The notes: generated from the letters alone by a model not told the origin. 6,481 nucleotides of DNA from Nitrospirota bacterium (GCA_029865515.1 JAOUGQ010000171.1:1-6481), one strand, 5' to 3'. Shown: positions 1 to 6,145, numbered from the stretch's first letter. Numbers and translations are program-made.

Positions 1-419
1 TGATTCCTATTGGACGGGCACTGGAACAAACTGGAGCAATTGCCTTATTGGCTCAATTCCTGGTGAACACGATGGAGGGGCTTCCCCCTATTCTGCTCTT
101 AGGACTGATCATGCTGTTGACAATGACGCTCTCGGCTGTACTGAATAATGCGGCCACGGCGTTGGTAATGGCTCCATTGAGCGTAGCGGTGGCCATGCAC
201 CTTGGTGTCAATACGGATACCTTTCTCATGGCGGTGGCTATCGGGGCATCTTGTGCGTTTTTGACTCCGATTGGCCATCAAAACAATCTGTTGGTCATGG
301 GACCCGGGGGGTATCGATTTGGGGACTACTGGCGTATGGGGTTGCCTTTAGAATTATTAATTCTCCTGGTCGCACTTCCCCTATTAGTCTTCATGTGGCC
401 CTTAACGGGACAAGGGTAA
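1..419 (+). CDS. SLC13/DASS-family anion transporter, C-terminal part (5' end outside window)
   Basis: The reading frame is open from base 3 to a TAA at 417-419, giving 138 visible residues; the gene starts upstream of the window. A TTG at 48 could be read as a start, but the frame before it is open and coding-like (IPIGRALEQTGA), so this is a truncated view and not a short gene. The piece is strongly hydrophobic, with about four membrane segments. It carries the family NNAATALVMAP stretch and, at bases 246-296, ASCAFLTPIGHQNNLLV, which fits the sodium:sulfate symporter signature as I remember it. The GPGGYRFGDYW tail after it is typical of bacterial SLC13 permeases. Family members move sulfate, di- or tricarboxylates, or other anions across the inner membrane, usually with Na+. 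The substrate cannot be read from this fragment. The potassium-channel gene follows on the same strand after 30 bp (99 bp if its later start is used), so the two may be co-transcribed. Confidence 0.9.
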   Translation, partial: IPIGRALEQTGAIALLAQFLVNTMEGLPPILLLGLIMLLTMTLSAVLNNAATALVMAPLSVAVAMHLGVNTDTFLMAVAIGASCAFLTPIGHQNNLLVMGPGGYRFGDYWRMGLPLELLILLVALPLLVFMWPLTGQG

Positions 420-439
420 CGGGTTCTCGAAAGGGAACG

Positions 440-444
440 AGAGG
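440..444 (+). promoter_or_regulatory. Shine-Dalgarno supporting the GTG start at 450
   Basis: AGAGG lies 5 nt before GTG 450. It is clearly better than anything before the ATG at 519, so it is the main argument for the longer form of the channel. The same bases form the 3' arm of a small inverted repeat (TCTCG at 425-429 with CGAGA at 438-442), which could partly mask the site in the mRNA. Confidence 0.45.
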
Positions 445-449
445 AAAAA

Positions 450-1523
450 GTGGCATTCTCATTCCGCGCCCATTCTTCCCGAAAGGCCTCCCGTCTCTTT
501 TTTAGGCGGGTGGTCTACATGCCCACCGATCTTGATCCGTTTCGCACGCTCCTGAGCCGGATCGTAGTGGTGGGCATGCTGTTTTGTTTTTTGACGGGGA
601 TGCTCTGGTTGGATCGAAACGGCCTCAAGGATCAAATAGATGGAGAGATATCATTTTCGGATGTGATCTATTTCACGATGGTCACGGTGACCACAGTCGG
701 CTATGGGGACATTGTACCGGTCACCACACGAGCCCGCCTGATTGATGCGTTAGTGGTCACACCGGTCCGCATCTTTATTTGGGTCATTTTTTTAGGGACG
801 GCCTATCAATTGGCGTTCAGACAATTTACCGAGGTATTTCGCATGGCAAAACTCCAAAGACATCTTGATCACCATATCGTCATCTGCGGATTCGGCCATA
901 CTGGCTACTCGACGGTCAAAGAACTGTTAGCCAAGGGAACAAACCCTGATCATATCCTGGTCATTGATCCTGGTGAAGAACGGGTACGCATGGCTGGAGA
1001 ACTGGGAGTGGTGGCACTCAGAGGCGATGCGACCCAGGAAGGACTATTGAAATATGGTGCGTTCCTCAATGAAGCCAAAGCCGTCATTATTTCTGCCGGA
1101 CGGGACGATACGAATGCCCTTATCTTGCTCACCGTCCGTCATCTGAATTCACGCTGCCGGGTGATCGTCAGTGCGAAGGAAGAAGAAAACGTCAAGCTGT
1201 TTCGCCAGGGCGGGGCACAAACCATTATTTCCCCGGCAACCTATGGTGGATATATGTTAGCGGCTGCAGTGGATCAACAATACTTGGCGGAGTATCTAGA
1301 AGATTTTTTAACGGCTGGCGGAAAGGTCAATATCGAGGAACGAACGGTCGACAAACAGGATGTTGGAAAGAACGCCTTCGATTTACAACCGGATGTGCTT
1401 CTTCGGGTATATCGGCAAGGATCGATTCTTTCTCCCTGGGACTTTCAAAAGAGCCACCGGTTAGAACTGGGCGATGTGATGTTATTATTCAAACCGGTTT
1501 CGGAGGGAAAGGCTTCCTCCTGA
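450..1523 (+). CDS. Two-TM potassium channel with RCK (TrkA-N/TrkA-C) domain
   Basis: This is an inner-membrane K+ channel with a cytoplasmic gating module, 357 aa from the GTG at 450. TM1 lies near residues 36-54 and the pore helix near 69-81. The K+ selectivity filter is TVGYGD at 82-87, and TM2 is near 100-121. A Rossmann-fold RCK-N domain starts at about 140 with ICGFGHTG (G147, G149, G152), followed by acidic D173 and GDAT at 192-195, all expected for nucleotide binding. An RCK-C domain covers about 293-350. Length and order match MthK-like channels. Start choice: the GTG at 450 has a good Shine-Dalgarno (AGAGG at 440-444, 5-nt spacing) and gives a basic 23-residue extension. The ATG at 519 (MPTDLDPF) gives the more usual N-terminus but has only a weak GGTGG-type site. 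I list 450 and am unsure between them. The gene is convergent with the TSUP permease. Its role is probably K+ flux or membrane-potential control. Confidence 0.93.
   Translation: MAFSFRAHSSRKASRLFFRRVVYMPTDLDPFRTLLSRIVVVGMLFCFLTGMLWLDRNGLKDQIDGEISFSDVIYFTMVTVTTVGYGDIVPVTTRARLIDALVVTPVRIFIWVIFLGTAYQLAFRQFTEVFRMAKLQRHLDHHIVICGFGHTGYSTVKELLAKGTNPDHILVIDPGEERVRMAGELGVVALRGDATQEGLLKYGAFLNEAKAVIISAGRDDTNALILLTVRHLNSRCRVIVSAKEEENVKLFRQGGAQTIISPATYGGYMLAAAVDQQYLAEYLEDFLTAGGKVNIEERTVDKQDVGKNAFDLQPDVLLRVYRQGSILSPWDFQKSHRLELGDVMLLFKPVSEGKASS
1502..1520 (+). other. Hairpin over the last codons of the channel gene
   Basis: GGAGGGA (1502-1508) pairs with TTCCTCC (1514-1520) around a 5-nt loop: seven pairs, one of them G-T. 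The stop codon follows at 1521-1523. No T-run follows on either strand, so it is not a canonical intrinsic terminator. It could protect the 3' end or be a coincidence of codon choice. Confidence 0.3.
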
Positions 1524-1538
1524 CTTACGCTAGCTTAT

Positions 1539-1575
1539 GACGGACACCCCCAGAGTCACACGCTCCCTGGCCGTC
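1539..1575. terminator. Possible convergent-gene stem-loop between channel and TSUP genes
   Basis: GACGG (1539-1543) pairs with CCGTC (1571-1575). An inner CCAG (1550-1553) pairs with CTGG (1567-1570), leaving a six-base bulge on one side. It sits in the 64-bp gap between two converging stop codons, where a shared terminator would be expected. Neither strand has a T-tract after it, so the call rests on position and pairing only. Confidence 0.25.
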
Positions 1576-1587
1576 CACGGGGGAATA

Positions 1588-2376
1588 CTAAAGAAAGAAA
1601 TGCCAGCCATTAACCAGGATCAATAACATTCCGATCACACCAATTAAGATGGCCACTCCCCGTCTCAAATGATGGGCAGGAATGGATCGAGTCACTTGTG
1701 ATCCATACATCAATCCGAGAAGACTGCCGAGTAACACCAATCCCGTTAACACCACATCCAAGTGCGCCATCTTCAAATGGCCCATCACACCGCCAATGGA
1801 AATGAGGGCGATGATGAGAAGCGAGGTTCCTATGGCTAACCGAATGGGAAACCCCATGAGAAACATTAGTGCGGGAACAATAAGAAACCCTCCTCCAACT
1901 CCAAAAAACCCGGTTAATAGCCCCACGCCCCATCCAAATATTAAGGCCTTCAACGCGCAGCGCCCGGAAAACTCCTTTGCGCACCCGCTCGGAATGTCGT
2001 TGCGTTCCCCCTCATAACTCTTCCAAAACGTCCACACGCTAATAAACAGAAGCAGATTGCCAAATAAAAAGAGGACTAAAGTATCCGGAACGAGTTGGTG
2101 ACCCTGAGCACCCACCCAAGCGCCGATCATCCCGGTCAGACTAAATAAAAGAGCGGAGATACCATGAACCCGCTGTTGCCGGCTTTCCTTCCATGCTCCA
2201 AAGAGTGACGAATAGCCAACGACGATAAGCGACATGGCAGTGGCATTTTGTACCGGTACCCCGACCACATAGACCAATAACGGAATGGCCACTAGTGATC
2301 CGCCTCCCCCTGTGGCGCCCAACAACAGGCCGACCACACCACCGGACAGAAGCGCCAATAAATAGTGAAAATCCAT
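1588..2376 (-). CDS. TSUP-family (TauE/SafE-type) anion permease
   Basis: This is a 262-aa integral inner-membrane protein of the TSUP family (COG0730 type), a usual length for the family. It shows the internal duplication expected there. GLLLGATGGGGSLVAIP (16-32) in the first half is matched by GLLTGFFGVGGGFLIVP (152-168) in the second, and NATAMSL (44-50) by AIGTSLL (181-187). About eight hydrophobic segments can be drawn. The hydrophilic loop at about 119-141 joins the halves and contains two cysteines, C132 and C140. Characterised relatives export sulfite or sulfoacetate or import sulfur-containing or carboxylate anions; the substrate here cannot be assigned. The ATG at 2376 is the only good start, because an in-frame TAG lies three codons upstream. 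No Shine-Dalgarno is visible before it. The gene stands alone, converging on the channel gene and separated by a 568-bp gap from the kinase upstream on the same strand. Confidence 0.92.
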   Translation of the reverse strand: MDFHYLLALLSGGVVGLLLGATGGGGSLVAIPLLVYVVGVPVQNATAMSLIVVGYSSLFGAWKESRQQRVHGISALLFSLTGMIGAWVGAQGHQLVPDTLVLFLFGNLLLFISVWTFWKSYEGERNDIPSGCAKEFSGRCALKALIFGWGVGLLTGFFGVGGGFLIVPALMFLMGFPIRLAIGTSLLIIALISIGGVMGHLKMAHLDVVLTGLVLLGSLLGLMYGSQVTRSIPAHHLRRGVAILIGVIGMLLILVNGWHFFL

Positions 2377-2519
2377 TAGGAACTAAGGTGTCGGAGGAAA
2401 AGGTGAAAGGATAAGGCCGGGGACGTCACAATCTGGCGACACTCTTTACAAGCCAATGAGGTAAAGATAAGAAATCATGAAGGGCAACAAGGTGTCGCAA
2501 GAAAAACGATAGAAGAAAG

Positions 2520-2545
2520 AGGAGGAGAATGCGACTTCTCCCCCT
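2520..2545. other. Stem-loop 1 of a three-hairpin cluster
   Basis: GGAGAA (2524-2529) pairs with TTCTCC (2536-2541) around a 6-nt loop. After one A-C mismatch the stem continues for three more pairs, AGG (2520-2522) with CCT (2543-2545). On the minus strand it is followed by a C/T-rich run (CTCTTTCTTCT), which could make it a weak terminator for the kinase transcript. Confidence 0.4.
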
Positions 2546-2564
2546 AGACTACTCAAGAAGAAAC

Positions 2565-2585
2565 GGAAGGTCGATAGGACCTTCC
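2565..2585. terminator. Stem-loop 2: perfect 8-bp hairpin, possible minus-strand terminator
   Basis: GGAAGGTC (2565-2572) pairs perfectly with GACCTTCC (2578-2585) around a 5-nt loop. On the minus strand the stem is followed by GTTTCTTCTT, an interrupted T-tract. A terminator of the kinase transcript is possible, although it lies 360 nt past the stop codon. Confidence 0.4.
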
Positions 2586-2586
2586 T

Positions 2587-2607
2587 CATGTTGTCAAACG
2601 GAACATG
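2587..2607. other. Stem-loop 3 of the cluster
   Basis: CATGTT (2587-2592) and AACATG (2602-2607) form a 6-bp stem with a 9-nt loop, starting one base after stem-loop 2 ends. Weak on its own; reported because three hairpins fall within 88 bases. Confidence 0.3.
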
Positions 2608-2744
2608 GCTCAACCGACAATCAAGGCTGAACACGAATTCCTCATACATACTCCCTAGAATGGGAATGAAAAGAAAAGAGGCTAAAGCAACAACATTGTA
2701 GGAAAAAGGTGAGCAGGAGACAAGATTCCGTGAATTCATGAAAG

Positions 2745-2776
2745 GGGTTCTCGAAAGTTGAGAGGTGGAAAAGTGG
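2745..2776 (+). repeat. Short degenerate copy of the sequence at 421-453
   Basis: GGGTTCTCGAAAG (2745-2757) is identical to 421-433. Both copies continue with GAGAGG and then AAAAGTGG after short spacers that differ between them. In the first copy this sequence carries the ribosome site and GTG of the channel gene; the second copy leads to no recognisable gene. A 13-base match in 6.5 kb is not rare by chance, but the matching continuation makes common origin possible. Confidence 0.3.
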
Positions 2777-2944
2777 AGACGGATTTTTGTTGGAAGAGGT
2801 AGAAAGCCAACGCTGGGATTTTGTTATCAGGAATTGGACACCAAAATGATTGTACATGATGGACGGTCACTTCCTTTGAGAATGAAGAAGCTGGGATTCA
2901 ATATACTCCACCGAATAACAGAAGAGGCAAAGCATACTTTCATA

Positions 2945-4558
2945 CTATGGGATTCCAAGCCTGGTTCGAGATGAAGCGATTTGAGAGAGAGGAAGAACGA
3001 GACGAAACGTTGTCCCGCGGCCTTCTTCGCTTTCCACAGTGATGTGGCCATGATGGAGATCGATGGCATCTTTCACAATTTTGGTGCCAAGACCGGTTCC
3101 TTCCTTTTTGGTGCTAATAGCCTGAGCAGTAAAGAGGCGATCTCGAACTTCAGGCGGCATCCCTCGCCCGGTATCGGCCACAGCCAACTCGACCGTATCG
3201 GAACGCGTTCCCGGATATCCTTTGATCGTCACATTTCCACCAGGGGGAACTTCAGGGATGGCATTATTAATGAGATTGTAAAAGGCGTTGAACAACCGGC
3301 GTTCATCTCCATCGATAACCGGTAATGCGTCAAGACCATCGGTCTGTAGGATGATGCCCTTCTCTGCGGCATATGTGCGAAGCGTATCCAGTACCCCATC
3401 CACAATAATCCCTATGCGACAGGGTGTGAAATGTGGAGGACTGGTAACGCCTTTCACCGCATCCGCAATTTCCCGCACACGGTCCTGGATGCGTCGGGCA
3501 TTTGTGACAATCATGTGAACCAGATCCAGGCTGTTGGCGTAAGAAGTCTCCGCGCCTTTGACCTTTTCCCGGATTAAAGAGGGAAACTGTTCGTCCAATT
3601 CATCCTTTAATAAATCCGCACCAGACAGCACGGGCATCAACATATTCTTGATGTCGTGCCCGATATCTCCAAGGACTCGTGTGACCTCCGCCAATTTGGC
3701 TTCCTCTAATAACTGAGTGGCCATGCGTTTCTTCTCTGTGATGTCCTGAAACGTGACCACTGCCCCCGCCAACGTTCCCTGGTCATCCCAAATTGGGGTA
3801 CTGGTATACTGAGCCGGGAAGCATGTCCCATCTTGTCTCCAGAACATCTCATCATCTCCCTGATGAACCAGACCGTCCTTGTAGGCTCCGTAAATGGGAC
3901 AATCTTCTTTGGGGTAAGAGCTGCCATCAGCCTTGGTGTGATGCCAGAGGGAATGGCTTGGTTGTCCAATTAATTCCTGCAGGTCATAACCCAACAGGGC
4001 GGCGGCGGCGGGGTTGACAAAGGTATGCCGCCCGTTCAGGTCAAGACCAAAAATACCTTCCCCGGCGGCAGTGAGAATTCGCTCGGTATGCAGGCGAAGT
4101 TCCGTGATGGCGCGTTCGGCCGCTTTTCGTTCGGAGATGTCTCGAAATGTCACGACGGCGCCAACAAGAGTTCCTTGCTCATCCCTCATCGGCGTACTGG
4201 TATATTCGGCCGGAAAACTCCGGCCATCTTTACGCCAGAATACTTCTGTGTCGCCATGATGAACCTGTCCATCTTTATACGCCCCATAAATGGGACAGTC
4301 TTCTTTGGGGTAGGGACTGCCATCGGTTTTCGTGTGATGCCATAGCGAATGACTGGGTTGGCCAATCAACTCCTCGGGTTCATAGCCAAGCATTTTGGCT
4401 GCGGCGGGATTGACAAAAGTATGGCGTCCCTCCAGGTCCAAGCCAAAGATGCCTTCGCCTGCCGCTTGCAAAATAAGGGCATTTTGACGCTCAAGTTTTC
4501 TAATGGTCTCTTGAACTTCTTGAGCATCACGGTGGGTATTTTTAGGATTTTGAGACAT
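2945..4558 (-). CDS. Soluble sensor histidine kinase with two tandem PAS domains
   Basis: This is a cytoplasmic sensor kinase: 537 aa from the ATG at 4558, or 544 aa from a GTG at 4579. Numbering here uses the 544-aa form. No signal peptide or membrane segment is visible. A charged helix (about 16-36) leads into PAS1 (36-150). A second linker helix (151-167) leads into PAS2 (168-282), a gapless near-copy. The phospho-acceptor region GDIGHDIKNM puts the active histidine at 308. The ATPase part shows the N box around NLINNA (435-440), a G1 box DTGRG (469-473) and a G2 box GTGLG (494-498), so the catalytic core looks intact. Both PAS copies carry SLWHHTK, YPKEDCPIYGAYKDG and GAVVTF. The family autophosphorylates and passes phosphate to a response regulator; none is in this window. 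I prefer ATG 4558, with GAGG 12 nt upstream, because the GTG has no ribosome site. The tetraheme cytochrome gene lies just upstream, so a redox or energy-status signal is possible but not shown. Confidence 0.93.
   Translation of the reverse strand: MSQNPKNTHRDAQEVQETIRKLERQNALILQAAGEGIFGLDLEGRHTFVNPAAAKMLGYEPEELIGQPSHSLWHHTKTDGSPYPKEDCPIYGAYKDGQVHHGDTEVFWRKDGRSFPAEYTSTPMRDEQGTLVGAVVTFRDISERKAAERAITELRLHTERILTAAGEGIFGLDLNGRHTFVNPAAAALLGYDLQELIGQPSHSLWHHTKADGSSYPKEDCPIYGAYKDGLVHQGDDEMFWRQDGTCFPAQYTSTPIWDDQGTLAGAVVTFQDITEKKRMATQLLEEAKLAEVTRVLGDIGHDIKNMLMPVLSGADLLKDELDEQFPSLIREKVKGAETSYANSLDLVHMIVTNARRIQDRVREIADAVKGVTSPPHFTPCRIGIIVDGVLDTLRTYAAEKGIILQTDGLDALPVIDGDERRLFNAFYNLINNAIPEVPPGGNVTIKGYPGTRSDTVELAVADTGRGMPPEVRDRLFTAQAISTKKEGTGLGTKIVKDAIDLHHGHITVESEEGRGTTFRLVLPLSQIASSRTRLGIP
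3734..4474 (-). repeat. Tandem duplication encoding PAS1 (4130-4474) and PAS2 (3734-4078)
   Basis: The two segments are offset by exactly 396 bp (132 codons) and align without gaps over 115 residues. By hand I count 23 differences, about 80% protein identity. At DNA level the best stretch (about 4287-4366 against 3891-3970) differs at about 13 of 80 bases, many of them silent. The repeating unit is a PAS domain plus its linker helix. An in-frame internal duplication kept under protein-level constraint is the simplest reading. Confidence 0.9.
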
Positions 4559-4570
4559 AGAAATTTTTTT

Positions 4571-4574
4571 CCTC
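4571..4574 (-). promoter_or_regulatory. Probable Shine-Dalgarno for the kinase ATG at 4558
   Basis: The minus strand reads GAGG followed by a 12-nt A/T-rich spacer before ATG 4558. The spacing is long. The alternative GTG at 4579 has no purine-rich site at a usable distance. This decides the start only weakly. Confidence 0.4.
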
Positions 4575-4582
4575 GTCACTCA

Positions 4583-4618
4583 CGGGACCGGAGCAAAATC
4601 TCCTGATCCCGGAGGAGA
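4583..4618 (-). promoter_or_regulatory. Two mutually exclusive hairpins, attenuator-like, between cytochrome and kinase
   Basis: On the minus-strand RNA, hairpin A pairs TCTCCT (4618-4613) with AGGAGA (4604-4599), followed at once by TTTT (4598-4595), the layout of a short intrinsic terminator. Hairpin B pairs CGGGA (4611-4607) with TCCCG (4587-4583) and GGAG (4603-4600) with CTCC (4593-4590). Hairpin B uses the same AGGAG bases and would bury the T-run in its loop. The two cannot form together. The element sits after the cytochrome stop and just before the kinase ribosome site, where it could set how much of the transcript reaches the kinase. No known riboswitch family is recognised. Confidence 0.35.
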
Positions 4619-4656
4619 AGGTTATGCAATTCTGGCTAAAAGAAAGAAAAGCATCA

Positions 4657-6087
4657 TCATTGAGCCAAAGTCCGGATGTATTGAATGAGTTGCCACACCT
4701 GGTCGTCAGGCAATCCGGTGAAGGCCATCATACCGGTTCCCGGTGACCCATTCTTGATAACCCAGAACAATTGGCCATCAGGAAGATCATTCATCGTCTG
4801 GCCACAGGTGAAGTTGCGAGGAGGCGGAACTAAACCACCACCTAATGGCCCCCGCCCATCACCTTTTTCGCCATGGCATTGTTTGCAGGCCAAAGGTTGG
4901 GCCGTTTCATGAAACAGTTTTTTCCCGGCATTCACATGGGCTTTAGTTGCTGCGAGCGGATTCACCATCTTCCGAAAATCTGCAGGGGCGTTAGGGGTCT
5001 TGCGCGGCTGAGGGCAGACACCCGACGGACCTGCCCCAGGAGTTCCGCTCATGGCAGATCCAGGTGCACCTTTAAAGGTGGTTCGTAAAAAGGCAATCAC
5101 ATCCGCCACCCCCTGTTGTCCAATGGTAAGACCCCAATAGGGCATTGAAGGGGATTTCCCGACACTTCGTCCGCCGTGATTGACGACGTTGTAAAGGTAA
5201 TCCATTGGAAGCTGGTCAAACGCGATGTTGGCATGGATAGCGGGCTTGGGGTTCAAGCCCGATGCCGCCGGACCATCCCCTTTGCCTTCAGCGCCATGAC
5301 ATTGTGAACAATATTCTTTGTAGATGACTTTACCCCTGTCCAGGCTGGCCTGTCCAAACTCTTTGCTGGTCCAAGGTTCGTAGTATTGGAAGTCTTTTAC
5401 TCCGAGGGTCATCAAGTACCCAATCACGCTTCTCAGTTGTGGCTCAGTGGCATCTGCCAAAAACTCTCCGCTATGGGGCGTGAAATCTTGGGGATTGATG
5501 CCAAACCGGAACAACCAATCGGCATTATAGCGGTTTCCCGAATCAGCCAAATTGGCGCTTTGCGGGCCGCCCACGAGTTGCCCGTTTTCTTCAATCGTGT
5601 GGCAGCCGATGCATGCATGTTCCTTATAAATGAATGCCCCAACCTCCACATCTCTTTTCGTGACTTTATTGAGATCAAAGGCTCCAACCGTCACTCGGGG
5701 ATCAACGAAATGGTTTTCAAAATAATCGGCCAGGGCACTGGCTTGCGCGGGAGTCACGGCAATGTGCACATCCGGCTCTTGCCCTTGATCCCAACGATAA
5801 CTTTTGGCATACAGCATCGGTTCTTTCCCTGTCAGCCATCGAATCAGCCAATCCCGTTGATATTTGCTGCCACCCCACATCAGATCCGGAGCTTTCAAAT
5901 TGAAACGGCTCTCCCCCTCCCCTTGGAACTTATGGCACGTGGAGCAGTTCGTTTTGATGAGCGACTCCGCCTCTTGCGCATCTGACGCCAAGAGAAAAGT
6001 TGGAAATACAAAAGGCACGAAAACACTCAGGGCAAAAGCGAGAAGCATCAACTGCCGTTTAGGGACCAGGCGTAAAAAACGGTTCAT
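4657..6087 (-). CDS. Exported tetraheme c-type cytochrome
   Basis: This is a 476-aa periplasmic electron-transfer protein. The ATG at 6087 is set by a strong GGAGGG site (6100-6095) 7 nt before it; the open frame further upstream has none. The N-terminus is a signal peptide: basic residues to R11, a hydrophobic core at about 12-33, and likely cleavage near A34. Four heme c motifs follow: CSTCH (48-52), CIGCH (159-163), CSQCH (260-264) and CKQCH (401-405), each in its own class-I-like domain. Plausible distal ligands are M315 (SPSMPYWG) for heme 3 and M453 or M454 (GTGMMAF) for heme 4. Hemes 1 and 2 lack an obvious MP motif; near heme 2 the sequence is TPHSGEF, with H205. A Pro/Gly-rich linker (339-372) separates domains 3 and 4. 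C358 and C428 are outside the heme sites and might form a disulfide. It may shuttle electrons between periplasmic dehydrogenases or the quinol pool and an oxidase; the partner is unknown. The kinase gene follows on the same strand. Confidence 0.93.
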   Translation of the reverse strand: MNRFLRLVPKRQLMLLAFALSVFVPFVFPTFLLASDAQEAESLIKTNCSTCHKFQGEGESRFNLKAPDLMWGGSKYQRDWLIRWLTGKEPMLYAKSYRWDQGQEPDVHIAVTPAQASALADYFENHFVDPRVTVGAFDLNKVTKRDVEVGAFIYKEHACIGCHTIEENGQLVGGPQSANLADSGNRYNADWLFRFGINPQDFTPHSGEFLADATEPQLRSVIGYLMTLGVKDFQYYEPWTSKEFGQASLDRGKVIYKEYCSQCHGAEGKGDGPAASGLNPKPAIHANIAFDQLPMDYLYNVVNHGGRSVGKSPSMPYWGLTIGQQGVADVIAFLRTTFKGAPGSAMSGTPGAGPSGVCPQPRKTPNAPADFRKMVNPLAATKAHVNAGKKLFHETAQPLACKQCHGEKGDGRGPLGGGLVPPPRNFTCGQTMNDLPDGQLFWVIKNGSPGTGMMAFTGLPDDQVWQLIQYIRTLAQ

Positions 6088-6094
6088 TGTGAAA

Positions 6095-6100
6095 CCCTCC
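6095..6100 (-). promoter_or_regulatory. Strong Shine-Dalgarno for the cytochrome
   Basis: GGAGGG on the minus strand lies 7 nt before ATG 6087. It places the start directly before a signal peptide and excludes the roughly 64-codon N-terminal extension that the open frame would otherwise allow. Confidence 0.85.
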
Positions 6101-6145
6101 ACATTTGGAAACAAGGGTGAAATTCTATACTTGGATGGAAGCCGA

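Larger units (their letters stand above)
2377..2944. other. 568-bp region without a convincing gene, purine-rich on the + strand
   Basis: Open frames here are short and low-complexity and have no recognisable family. Hand counts of five 60-base blocks between 2461 and 2940 give 62-78% purine on the + strand, well above balance. Read on the minus strand, this would be the 3' tail of the kinase transcript and the leader of the TSUP gene, and it would be pyrimidine-rich and G-poor. The notable content is a cluster of three stem-loops at 2520-2607 and a short sequence at 2745-2776 that resembles bases 421-453. I could not place a convincing promoter for the TSUP gene, though one must lie here unless it is read through from the kinase. 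Confidence 0.6.

Noticed and set aside
48..419. A complete short gene starting at TTG 48
   Set aside because: The frame is open and coding-like upstream of 48 to the window edge, so this is the 3' part of a longer transporter gene.
2446..2739. A 97-codon frame on the minus strand in the gene-free gap
   Set aside because: It is Ser/Phe/Leu-rich because it reads a purine-skewed region backwards, shows no family features, and runs through the stem-loop cluster.
2812..2954. Three copies of TGGGATT (about 2814, 2892, 2947)
   Set aside because: The units are only 7-9 bases with irregular spacing and differing flanks; not a CRISPR or other ordered repeat.
2765..2974. A 69-codon frame on the plus strand
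   Set aside because: It has no recognisable domain and overlaps the 3' end of the intact kinase gene on the other strand.
2958..2975. GGTTCGAGA resembling a tRNA T-loop
   Set aside because: It lies in the last codons of the kinase, and no acceptor, D or anticodon stem can be drawn around it.
5386..5985. A 199-codon plus-strand frame
   Set aside because: It lies entirely opposite the cytochrome gene, whose four heme motifs prove the minus-strand frame; it is an antisense shadow.
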